A DNA stretch of 64,000 bases from Asticcacaulis sp. UBA2476 (GTDB lineage Bacteria; Pseudomonadota; Alphaproteobacteria; Caulobacterales; Caulobacteraceae): contig DDPE01000069.1 in the NCBI GenBank assembly GCA_002342035.1, positions 1 through 64,000 on the forward strand, read 5' to 3'. Position 1 is the stretch's first letter, and each line of letters begins with the position of its first letter. Positions 26,598 to 35,300 of the stretch are shown in pieces. Below the pieces are notes generated by a model. That model did not search any database and was not told the DNA's origin. It worked only from the letters and a program-made list of their open reading frames with translations. Position numbers and translations under genes: made by a program.

Positions 26598-27759
26598 AGA
26601 CGCCCTTCTTGCGATTCCAGGCGAACGCCTTGGCGCCCCAGTAATTCCAAACCCCGCTCAAAAGTGCGGCGCTGACACCTGCAGCAAACCAGTGAATTCC
26701 AAGATAATCTTTAAGCAGAATAGCGACCCCAAGACTTAAAAGAGCCCCGATGCTGCATGCAAAATAAAACCCGATCAAGCCGGTGACCATAGGCCATCCG
26801 CTCAGTCGTTTATCGCGGAAGGTAATGATATTATTGATATAAAAATTCCAGGTCATGGATAGCCATATGGCCAGGCCATAATTGATAATGTCGTCAAACC
26901 TGACCTGATAACGATAAAGGGACATTTCGCCGTCTACGCGCGTTACGGCATGGCTTAAGGCCAGCACCAGAGCATAAACGAATACACCCGAAACACCGAC
27001 CACGCCGAACAGGACAAAACGTGCCGACAGAAAGCCATTGGTCGCTTTTTCAACCAACAACGCCGCCAGATCCAGCACCACCCGCACATCAAGCTTGGAT
27101 TCGCCTCCTTGCCGTTGACGCAGAGCGGCCTTGACCTCACCGAATTTGGGCCTAACCGACGCCGATGCCACCAGATCAACCAGAATCTTGAACCCAACCC
27201 CGGTCAGCTTAGGACGCGCCTTAAGATACCACTCACGCGTCATGATGAAACAGCCGCTCAAAGGATCGGTAAGGGGTGCCTTAAGCACCAAGCCGGATAC
27301 AGCGGTTGCGGCCCTGGACCCCAGATCACGGAACCAGCTTAGCCCGGTATCGGCATCGCCCAAATAACGCGAGACGCACATCAGGTCTTTTTTCTCAGCC
27401 ATGATCTTATCGACCATTTCACGAATGGCCTTGGGATCATGCTGACCGTCGCCGTCCATCACCCCCAGATAGCGTCCGCGGGCATGGTCCCAGCCCATGA
27501 TCGCCGCCGACGACAGGCCACGCTCATTGTAGCGGACATGCAGATGCACACGCGGGTTCGTCTGGGCCAGATCGAGAACTTCGGATTGGGTCTGATCTTT
27601 TGAGTCATCGTCAAGGACGATAATCTCATAATCTATCCCCGTCAGGGCGTCACATATCTCTGTGACCACACTGCGAATAGCGGCACCTTCGTTGAGGGTA
27701 CAGATAATCATGCTGAGATCAGGTGCGCCGGGCCCTGCCTTGGTATCAACGTCCGACAA
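26596..27759 (-). CDS. Family 2 glycosyltransferase fused to a GtrA domain
   Basis: 387 residues. Residues 1-235 are a DPM1/polyprenyl-phosphate sugar synthase domain: LSMIICTLNEGAAI, YEIIVLDDDSKDQT, GVMDGDGQHDP (metal-binding aspartates) and DPLSGCFIMTREW. The rest is a GtrA-like domain with four membrane helices (FVLFGVVGVSGVFVYALVLALS onwards, ending WNYWGAKAFAWNRKK). Such fusions make an undecaprenyl-phosphate-linked sugar and are thought to move it across the inner membrane. It is divergent from three GT87-like genes, likely users of that donor (inference). Confidence 0.9.
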   Translation of the reverse strand: MSDVDTKAGPGAPDLSMIICTLNEGAAIRSVVTEICDALTGIDYEIIVLDDDSKDQTQSEVLDLAQTNPRVHLHVRYNERGLSSAAIMGWDHARGRYLGVMDGDGQHDPKAIREMVDKIMAEKKDLMCVSRYLGDADTGLSWFRDLGSRAATAVSGLVLKAPLTDPLSGCFIMTREWYLKARPKLTGVGFKILVDLVASASVRPKFGEVKAALRQRQGGESKLDVRVVLDLAALLVEKATNGFLSARFVLFGVVGVSGVFVYALVLALSHAVTRVDGEMSLYRYQVRFDDIINYGLAIWLSMTWNFYINNIITFRDKRLSGWPMVTGLIGFYFACSIGALLSLGVAILLKDYLGIHWFAAGVSAALLSGVWNYWGAKAFAWNRKKGV

Positions 27760-27847
27760 AAAAAACTCCTGATTTAGCTAATTCTTCGTAAAAATGCCTA
27801 TGGCCTGCTATAGCGGCAAGATAATGTCCAGCCAATAGGGTGTGTAG

Positions 27848-29080
27848 GTGTCTTTTGATTCTGGAAAAACACTTTTAACGCTAAAAGTGAAACACTACGC
27901 GATAATATTCTTGTTTTGTCTGCCTATTCTCTCAGGGCTTATTGGCAAGATAGGTAAATCGAAAGCCTGGTTCGGTGACTATCAGGCCATTGCCTGTGCG
28001 GGCCAAAAGGTAATCGAATCACAGCCTATCTATGATTTTCAGTTGGCCTGCGAAGGCATGCGTCCAGCAGTTTTCGTCTATTTGCCGTTCGTAGCGGACA
28101 CGGCGGCCTTTCTGGCCCGTATTTTTGGGCAAACCGGCCTGCAAACGCTCTATGCCGTCATCTATGTCTTCAGCCTTTTGGCGCTGGCCTGGCTGATCTA
28201 TCTGCGTAAGGCAACTCCGGCCACGTTGATCCAGAAAATCCCGTTCGCAGCCTTCCTGACCGGCAGTGCGGTCGTGTGGGGCAATATTGCCGTTCTGTGC
28301 CATGCGGCGGTCGGTTTTAGCGCTTTGCTGGTCGCCAGCAGCTTTTGGTGGGGGCCGTGGGTATTTGTGGCTATTGTCGCCGCCTGCGGTAGCGTAAAGC
28401 CCGTCTTTCTGACCTATCTGGCGGTGGTGCTGTTCATGCAGGGCTCCATTTACAAACGCCTGATCCTATTTGGCAGCGGGGCGGTTTTAGGCCTGCTGCC
28501 GACCGTTTTGTTCGCACTCGACGGATCGGCTTTGTCTCAGGAATGGCGTGATACGCTGTCTTACTTCGTCTACCAACTCACGCCCGGCGAAAGTTACTAT
28601 GGCTGGCTGTCCCTTTTCGGCCTTAAGGCCGATGGCGTTTTGGCAGGCCTAGGCTTTCTAGGGTTCGCGGGTCTTCTTACCCTTGCCGGTTTTGCCATTG
28701 CCGAAGGTATGAAATTGTCCGCCACTGAGCGCGTATGGCTAGGGCTTAGCCTGGGGGTCTTGATGATCCCCCGTCTGATGTCACAGGATGTATTTTTAAT
28801 CGGTATAGGTCTGGTGGCAATCGCCCTGAACAGCCAGTCCTTAGCTGAATCCAGCAAACTCATGAACTGGATCAAGAACAAAGGATTGACGGTTCTGGCG
28901 TCGATCTGCGTCTTTGTGCTTATCGGCAATGCGGTTGAACTCGGTGATTATACCACGCGCATCGCGACACTGGCTTTGAGTCTCTACGTCCTGATCGTAG
29001 GCTTTATGGCCTTCAAAAATGTGCCCGAAGCCATAATGTCTGCCCTATCACATCGGCCACCAGAGCGTTCAAACCCATGA
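27848..29080 (+). CDS. GT87-like membrane glycosyltransferase, copy 1
   Basis: 410 residues, about ten membrane helices, DUF2029/GT87-like layout. The first outer loop has WFGDYQAIACAG with Asp as the probable catalytic residue, and a C-x17-C pair shared with the next two genes. Near the C-terminus it reads IPRLMSQD where the others have NPRLMDYD, so it is the most divergent copy. GTG 27848 is the start (AGGG about 7 bases upstream, no ATG nearby). The stop overlaps the start of copy 2 by 4 bases. GT87 enzymes transfer sugars from polyprenyl-phosphate donors outside the cytoplasm. Confidence 0.8.
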   Translation: MSFDSGKTLLTLKVKHYAIIFLFCLPILSGLIGKIGKSKAWFGDYQAIACAGQKVIESQPIYDFQLACEGMRPAVFVYLPFVADTAAFLARIFGQTGLQTLYAVIYVFSLLALAWLIYLRKATPATLIQKIPFAAFLTGSAVVWGNIAVLCHAAVGFSALLVASSFWWGPWVFVAIVAACGSVKPVFLTYLAVVLFMQGSIYKRLILFGSGAVLGLLPTVLFALDGSALSQEWRDTLSYFVYQLTPGESYYGWLSLFGLKADGVLAGLGFLGFAGLLTLAGFAIAEGMKLSATERVWLGLSLGVLMIPRLMSQDVFLIGIGLVAIALNSQSLAESSKLMNWIKNKGLTVLASICVFVLIGNAVELGDYTTRIATLALSLYVLIVGFMAFKNVPEAIMSALSHRPPERSNP

Positions 29081-30282
29081 ACGCGCTGGACTGGTTAACT
29101 CAAAAAACCAGAAGCCGGTGGTCTTTGGGGCTTATGGTGTTCTTTTTTACCTTGCCGGTAACCTCAAGCCTTATTGGGCGGCTAACCAAGGGCAAGTGGT
29201 GGCTGAATGATTTCGATGCCCTGCTCTGCGGCGCGGATCACATCCGGCGCGGATTGTCGCCCTATGACCTTGCCCCCATGTGTGAAGGCCTTAAACCTGC
29301 CGCCTATGTCTATGCGCCACAGGTGGGCAAGGCCCTGATCCCTCTGATTGAAACCGTTGGGCTTGAGGGGGCGCGTTTGATTTATGCCGCCCTTCTCATC
29401 CCGCTTATTTTACTGATGGCATGGTACAGCCTTGGCAAGCGCTTCGATCATGTCCCATTGCGACTGAGAGTTCTGGGATGCGGATTGCTGACGGGTTCAT
29501 CGATCGCCAGCGGCAATATCGGCCTTTTTCTGCACAGTGTCATTCTTCTGGCAGCCCTTGGGCTTCATAAATCCCGCTGGCCCTTTTTGCTGGCGGTGGT
29601 GTGCGCCGCAGCCATTAAGCCTACCCTGCTGACCTATCTGATCGTCTTTATCTATCAGGATAAACCCATGGTCAGCCGCATAGGGTTCGCTGGCCTTGGA
29701 GCGGCAGCGGGCCTTGCCGTCGTCGCGTCCATTTTCGCTACGGCAGGCCCGCTATATGATGTCTGGCAAGCCCGGATCGCTGAGATTGTGGTGTCCGAAC
29801 AGGCTGGCATGAGCTTCTTTGCCTGGGCGGCCACTGCCGGTCTCGAAGCCTCATCACCATTTACGTTGGTGGGATATGTGTTATTCGCCGGTGTAATGAC
29901 AATGTGCGGGTGGTTCATAGCGGAACACGCGGGCGTCACAAGGGATGAACGCATATTGCTGGGACTGGGCATGGCGCTGCTACTCAATCCCCGTCTGATG
30001 GATTACGATCTTCTGATACTGCCCGCGGTTATGGCATTGGTTGTATCCATGGCCCGGCCTTTGGGTGAGAAAATATTTCACCGGGTCAGTTTAAGCTTCG
30101 TGATCCTGTCGGCGGGCGTGCTTTTATTGCGCATGGCAGACATTGAAGGCTGGTCACCTGATGCATTTGCGGTGCTTGCCTACTGCGGGCTGATTATTTT
30201 TTCAGGGCTAAAGCTGATCAAACGTCACGGCCACGACACAATGCAGGTCTTTTTAAAGTCGCTCAGAAGACTCAGTGTGTAA
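29077..30282 (+). CDS. GT87-like membrane glycosyltransferase, copy 2
   Basis: 401 residues, polytopic. WLNDFDALLCGADHI in the first outer loop, followed by the second cysteine 17 residues on (APMCEG), then VYAPQVG. LTGSSIASGNIGLFLHSVILL and IKPTLLTYLIVFIYQDKP are blocks shared with copy 3, as is LLNPRLMDYDLLILP. Starts at ATG within an ATGA overlap with copy 1, so translation is probably coupled. Acceptor and sugar unknown. Confidence 0.82.
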   Translation: MNALDWLTQKTRSRWSLGLMVFFFTLPVTSSLIGRLTKGKWWLNDFDALLCGADHIRRGLSPYDLAPMCEGLKPAAYVYAPQVGKALIPLIETVGLEGARLIYAALLIPLILLMAWYSLGKRFDHVPLRLRVLGCGLLTGSSIASGNIGLFLHSVILLAALGLHKSRWPFLLAVVCAAAIKPTLLTYLIVFIYQDKPMVSRIGFAGLGAAAGLAVVASIFATAGPLYDVWQARIAEIVVSEQAGMSFFAWAATAGLEASSPFTLVGYVLFAGVMTMCGWFIAEHAGVTRDERILLGLGMALLLNPRLMDYDLLILPAVMALVVSMARPLGEKIFHRVSLSFVILSAGVLLLRMADIEGWSPDAFAVLAYCGLIIFSGLKLIKRHGHDTMQVFLKSLRRLSV

Positions 30283-30434
30283 TTACCGCCACAGTTTACT
30301 CAAACCTAACGGCATAAACGCTTTTTATCGCGCTCGACACATTTGCAACCACATTCGGGTCTTATTCCGCCTCAATTCACGCTCAGTTGGATGAAAATCT
30401 TAGATAACAATCCATCCAGCCTTAGTGAATTTCA

Positions 30435-31685
30435 ATGCTTAACCGACTACCGGTTTTCCGAACCGATGCCCCTGCGTGGCTGTCGTCCCGCCTGACCTCG
30501 CCCGCAGCGCTGGGCTGGTATATATTTGCCTTTACGTCGCCTTTGATCGGCGGGTTGATTGGGCGGGTTATCAAGGAACGTCCGTGGCTGGTTGATTTCG
30601 ACGCTCTGGCCTGCGCGGGCGTCCATATGACTCGTGATCTTTCGCCGTACGCCATCAAACCTTTCTGTGCGGGTATGAAGGCCACCCCCTATGTTTACGC
30701 TCCTCAGATCGCTGATGTGTTTGGCCACATGATCGAAGCCCTGAGCTACGACCTGCTGAGACTTAGTTATGTTCTGGCATTGGCCATAGCTTTGGGCTTT
30801 ATTGGCTGGGTCGGCATAGTCAAGGCGATGCCCCACGCCCCCAATGCCCTGCGCATCCCGGTCTATGCCATACTGACCGGCGGCAGCATCGCCTCTGGAA
30901 ATATCGGTATTTTGCTGCACGCCATCATTCTGCTGTGCGCGTTGCAGCTAGATAAACAGCGCTGGCCGTTCATACTGGCCGTTATTTTCGGCGCCTTTTT
31001 CAAACCGACCCTGATGACCTATTTCATTGTGCTGCTCTATCAGGATCGTCCGTTGAAATCGCGTCTCGTGACCGGCTTCACGGCAGGCATTGCCGGAATT
31101 CTCGCATATCTCGCGCTCATCAAATCGGCAGGCCCCCTCAGCGACGAATGGCGCGCCAGTCTTGATCAGATCGTCATGACCGAACAACCCGGCATAGGCT
31201 TCTTTTCATGGATGCCATGGATAGGCTTGGAACCCAGTTCCACACCGTCTCTGATTTTAGCCGCGCTTTTCATGGTGACAGTCGCGGCTTTGGGCTTTGC
31301 CATGGCCCATTGGGGCAAGATCACGGCCTTTGAGCGCATTATGCTGGGGCTGGGCGTGGCTCAGCTTCTGAACCCGCGACTGATGGATTATGACATCCTC
31401 TACATCGCCCCCTCCGTGGTGTTGATGGCGACGATGAGCAGGCATCTGGGATTGCGGCAGTACCGCACCGTGACCTGGGGGCTGTTGATCATGTGCGCGT
31501 CGATCCTTCTGATCAACAATTGGGACGCCAATGCCCTGCCGATCATTCCGATGTCAGGCTTAGGCATCACACTTTTGATGCTGTGGGTCGGCACACAAAT
31601 AGTCTGGACTAACCGCGAAAAGCTGATCGCGCCGTTTACGGGGCTTAAAAAGCCCCGCTTACAGAGCGGCCTTGAGCCGCTCTAG
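30435..31685 (+). CDS. GT87-like membrane glycosyltransferase, copy 3
   Basis: 416 residues, clearly paralogous to copy 2: WLVDFDALACAGVHM, second cysteine at KPFCAG, VYAPQIA, LTGGSIASGNIGILLHAIILL, KPTLMTYFIVLLYQDRP, LLNPRLMDYDILYIAPS. It is separated from copy 2 by 152 bases with no ORF, so it may have its own promoter. The last 27 bases overlap the 3' end of the convergent valS. Confidence 0.82.
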   Translation: MLNRLPVFRTDAPAWLSSRLTSPAALGWYIFAFTSPLIGGLIGRVIKERPWLVDFDALACAGVHMTRDLSPYAIKPFCAGMKATPYVYAPQIADVFGHMIEALSYDLLRLSYVLALAIALGFIGWVGIVKAMPHAPNALRIPVYAILTGGSIASGNIGILLHAIILLCALQLDKQRWPFILAVIFGAFFKPTLMTYFIVLLYQDRPLKSRLVTGFTAGIAGILAYLALIKSAGPLSDEWRASLDQIVMTEQPGIGFFSWMPWIGLEPSSTPSLILAALFMVTVAALGFAMAHWGKITAFERIMLGLGVAQLLNPRLMDYDILYIAPSVVLMATMSRHLGLRQYRTVTWGLLIMCASILLINNWDANALPIIPMSGLGITLLMLWVGTQIVWTNREKLIAPFTGLKKPRLQSGLEPL

Positions 31686-34418
31686 GGCGGCGGCCAGCTT
31701 AGCCTTGCCATTTTCAGCATCCAGCAGGCGTTCGCGGTTTTCCTCGATCACCTCGTCCGGCGCTTTTTTGACGAACTCAGGATTATCGAGCTTGCGGCGC
31801 GTACCGTCGATCGACTTGTCAAAGGCGGCGATGTCTTTCAACAGACGCGCCTCTTCGGCCTTAAGGTCGATGAATTCGGCAATCGCCAGATGGGCGGTCG
31901 CTTCGGCGCTAACGAACGGCACAGACCCCGCCTGAGCCGTTTCCGACACCGAAACCTCCGACAGCCGCCCTAAGAACAGTATCAAATCACGGTGGGTTTC
32001 AAGCCGCGCCTTGGTCACGCTGGATGCGCCGGTCAGGCTAAGCGGTGCGCGTGCTGATCCGGGTACATTCATTTCCGACCGTATCGAACGAACCTCAGAA
32101 ATCAGGTCGATCAGCCAGTTAATTTCGTCATCTGCCGAAGTATCAATCTGCGACGGGTCATACTTCGGCCACCGCTGAACGATCAGATGGTTCGAACGCA
32201 CACCGTTTGCGGTCTTGTCCCACAGTTCTTCGGTGATGAACGGCATGACCGGATGCAGCAGGATCAGGCACTGATCCAGCACCCACGCCGTCGTGGCGCG
32301 AATTTCAGCCTTGGCGGCTTCATCATCACCATTCAGGATCGGCTTGGCCAGTTCCAGATACCAGTCGCAGACCACGTTCCAGACGAATTTATACAGCGCT
32401 GACGCGGCATCATCGAACGCGCAGGCCTCTAACGCAGTTGTCACCGCCTGCACCGTCTTTTGAACCTCACCGCGTATCCAGCGGCTAAGGGTCAATTTGA
32501 AGGCTGCCGGATCAAAGCCTTCGGTATGGGCGCATTCATTCATCTGCGCGAAACGGGCAGCGTTCCATAGCTTGGTGCCAAAGTTGCGGTAGCCTTCGAT
32601 GCGTTGTTTCGCCAGCTTGATATCACGGCCCTGCCCTGACATAGCCGTCATAGTGAAGCGCAGCGCATCGGCACCGAACTCATCGATCAGCACCAGCGGG
32701 TCCATGACATTGCCCTTGGACTTAGACATCTTCTGGCCCTTGTCATCGCGGACCAGCGCGTTGATAAACACCCGCTCAAACGGGGCCTTACCCGTAAAAT
32801 GCAGCCCCATCATCATCATCCTGGCGACCCAGAAGAAGATGATATCAAAGCCGGTAATCAGGGTATGGGTCGGATAAAAGCGCTCCAGGTCTTTGGTTGG
32901 CTCAGGCCACCCCATGGTCGAAAATGGCCAAAGTGAGGATGAAAACCAGGTGTCGAGAACGTCTTCGTCCTGTTGAAGATGAACATCATTCCCGTAATGG
33001 GTTTTGGCGGCAGCAAAGGCCTGACTTTCAGTTTCTTCAACGAAGATTGCACCATCCGGTCCAAACCAAGCCGGTATGCGATGGCCCCACCAAAGCTGAC
33101 GCGACACACACCATGGCTCAATATTACGCAGCCACTCAAAGTAAGTCTTTTCCCAGTTTTTAGGCTCAAACACGGTGCGGCCATCTTCAACAGCCGCGAG
33201 CGCGTCTTTGGCCAGTTCACCGGCGTTAACGTACCACTGATCGGTCAGATAAGGCTCAATCACCACGCCGGAGCGGTCGCCGTGTGGCACCATGTGGCGG
33301 GTCTTTTCGATCTCTTTAAGCAGACCCAGATTTTCCATTTCGGCGATGATGGCTTTGCGCGCAGCGAAACGATCCTGCCCGCGCAAATTTTTAGGAACTT
33401 CTTCTCCACCGAAGCCCAAAGGCACAATTGAAGTTCCAACAACTTCAAATCTATCGCGCACCCTTGCGTGTTCATCAAAGACGTTAATAGCCCCCAGCCC
33501 TTGTCTTCTCCCGACCTGAAAATCGTTAAAGTCATGGGCAGGCGTAATCTTAACAGCACCAGAGCCCTTAGCAGGATCGGCGTATTCGTCGGCCACAATC
33601 GGAATGCGGCGCCCGACGATCGGCAGAACCACCTCTTTGCCGACTAAGCCATTATAGCGTTCATCATCCGGATGTACGGCCACCGCCGTATCGCCCAGCA
33701 TGGTTTCCGGGCGTGTGGTCGCCACGACGATATAGTCGCGCGTCTCAAAGGTCTCATTGCCCTCTTCATCCTTGATGGGATGCTGATAGGTCAGGCCATC
33801 GGCCAGCGGATAGGCGAAGTGATAATAGGCCCCATCAACTTCTTTTTGTTCGACTTCAAGGTCTGAAATCGCCGTCTGGAAATACGGGTCCCAGTTGACC
33901 AGACGCTTATCGCGGTAGATCAGGCCCTCTTTGTGTAACTGCACAAACACCTTGCGCACCGCCGCCGACAGGCCCTCATCGAGCGTAAAGCGTTCTCGCG
34001 ACCAATCGCAGGACGCCCCCAGACGGCGCAACTGACCGACTATGGTACCTCCCGATTCGGCTTTCCAGTCCCAGACCTTTTGCACAAAGGCGTCTCGGCC
34101 CATATCCCGGCGCGATTGCTGCCCCGCAGCGGCCAGTTGGCGTTCAACCACCATCTGGGTCGCGATACCGGCATGATCCGCCCCCGGCAACCACAGCGCC
34201 GCCTTACCGCGCATCCGCTCAAAGCGGATCAGTACGTCCTGCAAGGTATTATTGAGCGCATGACCGATGTGCAGCGATCCCGTCACATTGGGTGGCGGGA
34301 TTACAATCGAAAAGCTCTCGGCTCCTTCTTTGTCCGTCGGCTTAAAGGCGCCTGACGTTTCCCACATCTCATAAAGGCGCGGTTCAACGGATTTCGGATC
34401 GAAAGTCTTTTCTAACAT
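31659..34418 (-). CDS. valS: Valyl-tRNA synthetase
   Basis: 919 residues. Class I synthetase: HIGH motif SLHIGHALNNT near residue 45, KMSKSKGNVMDPL for KMSKS, the editing domain (TTRPETMLGDTAVAVHP) between, and a C-terminal coiled-coil arm (LKAEEARLLKDIAAFDKS). ATG 34418 begins MLEKTFDPKSVEPRLY as in homologues. An in-frame ATG at 34496 would put a terminator hairpin inside the gene, so it is rejected. The C-terminus overlaps the convergent GT87-like copy 3. Confidence 0.96.
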   Translation of the reverse strand: MLEKTFDPKSVEPRLYEMWETSGAFKPTDKEGAESFSIVIPPPNVTGSLHIGHALNNTLQDVLIRFERMRGKAALWLPGADHAGIATQMVVERQLAAAGQQSRRDMGRDAFVQKVWDWKAESGGTIVGQLRRLGASCDWSRERFTLDEGLSAAVRKVFVQLHKEGLIYRDKRLVNWDPYFQTAISDLEVEQKEVDGAYYHFAYPLADGLTYQHPIKDEEGNETFETRDYIVVATTRPETMLGDTAVAVHPDDERYNGLVGKEVVLPIVGRRIPIVADEYADPAKGSGAVKITPAHDFNDFQVGRRQGLGAINVFDEHARVRDRFEVVGTSIVPLGFGGEEVPKNLRGQDRFAARKAIIAEMENLGLLKEIEKTRHMVPHGDRSGVVIEPYLTDQWYVNAGELAKDALAAVEDGRTVFEPKNWEKTYFEWLRNIEPWCVSRQLWWGHRIPAWFGPDGAIFVEETESQAFAAAKTHYGNDVHLQQDEDVLDTWFSSSLWPFSTMGWPEPTKDLERFYPTHTLITGFDIIFFWVARMMMMGLHFTGKAPFERVFINALVRDDKGQKMSKSKGNVMDPLVLIDEFGADALRFTMTAMSGQGRDIKLAKQRIEGYRNFGTKLWNAARFAQMNECAHTEGFDPAAFKLTLSRWIRGEVQKTVQAVTTALEACAFDDAASALYKFVWNVVCDWYLELAKPILNGDDEAAKAEIRATTAWVLDQCLILLHPVMPFITEELWDKTANGVRSNHLIVQRWPKYDPSQIDTSADDEINWLIDLISEVRSIRSEMNVPGSARAPLSLTGASSVTKARLETHRDLILFLGRLSEVSVSETAQAGSVPFVSAEATAHLAIAEFIDLKAEEARLLKDIAAFDKSIDGTRRKLDNPEFVKKAPDEVIEENRERLLDAENGKAKLAAALERLKAAL

Positions 34419-34450
34419 GCTCAGGCTTTGACAATAAAAACAGGAAGGGA

Positions 34451-34482
34451 AAACAAAAACGGCGCCCGCAATGGACGCCGTT
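34451..34482 (-). terminator. Intrinsic terminator between popZ and valS
   Basis: On the minus strand AACGGCG, an 11-base loop, CGCCGTT and TTTGTTTTC. It ends popZ transcription only 30 bases before the valS start, or attenuates read-through into valS. Confidence 0.65.
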
Positions 34483-34521
34483 CTCTCTATAACCATTTGC
34501 GGTGAAGCGGAAGGGCTTAGA

Positions 34522-34564
34522 GCGCATGCCGAAAAGTGTGAAGCGGTTTTCGGATAAAATGCGC
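34522..34564 (+). repeat. Palindromic repeat, relative of the riboswitch insert
   Basis: GCGCAT and CCGAAAA pair with TTTTCGG and ATGCGC across GTGTGAAGCGG. It lies between popZ and valS. The layout and the core AAAAGTG..CGGTTTT match the element at 15515-15573. Confidence 0.7.
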
Positions 34565-34575
34565 GTTAAAAAAAT

Positions 34576-35142
34576 CTAGCGCCGAGCTTGGCGCGCGATG
34601 CGCTCGACCTCAAGGCGGACTTGCTCTTCAACGATAGACGCCAGATTTTTATCCAGCCAATCTTGAAGCATAGGCCGCATCAGTTCCTTGAGCACGTCCT
34701 CTAAGGTACGACCGTCTTTGGGCACCAGCAAGGCATTGGTCAGAGCACCAAAGGCGTTTGCCGCTGTGCTCTCCGTCCGGTCACTGACCAGACGCGACGC
34801 GCCAAAATCAGGTTCCGGTGCCGAATAAACCGGCTTGGGTTCAGGCTTAGCCGCGGGCGGTGCGACCGCCGCAACCGGCTCATAGGCATCCAGATCACCA
34901 ATCGACGCCACCGGTGCCGCTACATAAGGCTCGGTCAGTTCCAGAACGTCATCCTCCGGCTCGTCCTCTTCGAACGCCGCCATGGGTTCCGGCTCCGGTT
35001 CAGGCGCAGGTTCCGGTTCAGCCACCGCCACTTCGGCCGGTGCCTCAGCCGCCTCTTCAGGCGCATCATCTTCGGAGATGATGCGGCGAATGGAGGCAAG
35101 GATTTCCTCCATAGTCGGCTCGTGTGCGGATTGGTCTGACAT
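34576..35142 (-). CDS. popZ: Polar organizing protein PopZ
   Basis: 188 residues. The N-terminal helix PTMEEILASIRRIISEDDAP is nearly diagnostic for PopZ, followed by a Pro/Glu/Ala-rich disordered region (about residues 28-110) and a C-terminal helical oligomerisation domain with LVPKDGRTLEDVLKELMRPMLQDWLDKNL. PopZ forms a polar microdomain that anchors ParB/parS and recruits cell-cycle proteins in Caulobacter. The neighbours, valS on one side and a TolC-like gene on the other, match the Caulobacter locus as I recall it. ATG 35142 is chosen; an upstream start at 35205 adds unlike residues. A GAATC (CcrM-type GANTC) lies just upstream. Confidence 0.95.
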   Translation of the reverse strand: MSDQSAHEPTMEEILASIRRIISEDDAPEEAAEAPAEVAVAEPEPAPEPEPEPMAAFEEDEPEDDVLELTEPYVAAPVASIGDLDAYEPVAAVAPPAAKPEPKPVYSAPEPDFGASRLVSDRTESTAANAFGALTNALLVPKDGRTLEDVLKELMRPMLQDWLDKNLASIVEEQVRLEVERIARQARR

Positions 35143-35300
35143 GGTAATATCGCCGTTGAATCGGAAAACTGTGCTATAAAGACACGGCTTAAGGGATTTT
35201 GGCAACTCTTAAGCTTATAAGCCGCCCATTAATTCGCGAAACGGGCTAATTTTCCTGTTACTCATTGAAAAATCAGCCTGTTTTGCAATGGCGAAAATGA

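Noticed and set aside
26024..26650. 208-codon open frame on the minus strand opposite the glycine-zipper gene
   Set aside because: Ile/Val/Thr repeats mirror the Asp-Arg tail of the plus-strand gene; it also crosses the terminator and the GT2-GtrA gene end.
34419..34496. Possible leader peptide or N-terminal extension of valS
   Set aside because: The in-frame stretch contains a terminator hairpin and no stop separating it from valS, so it is neither a leader peptide nor a likely protein extension.
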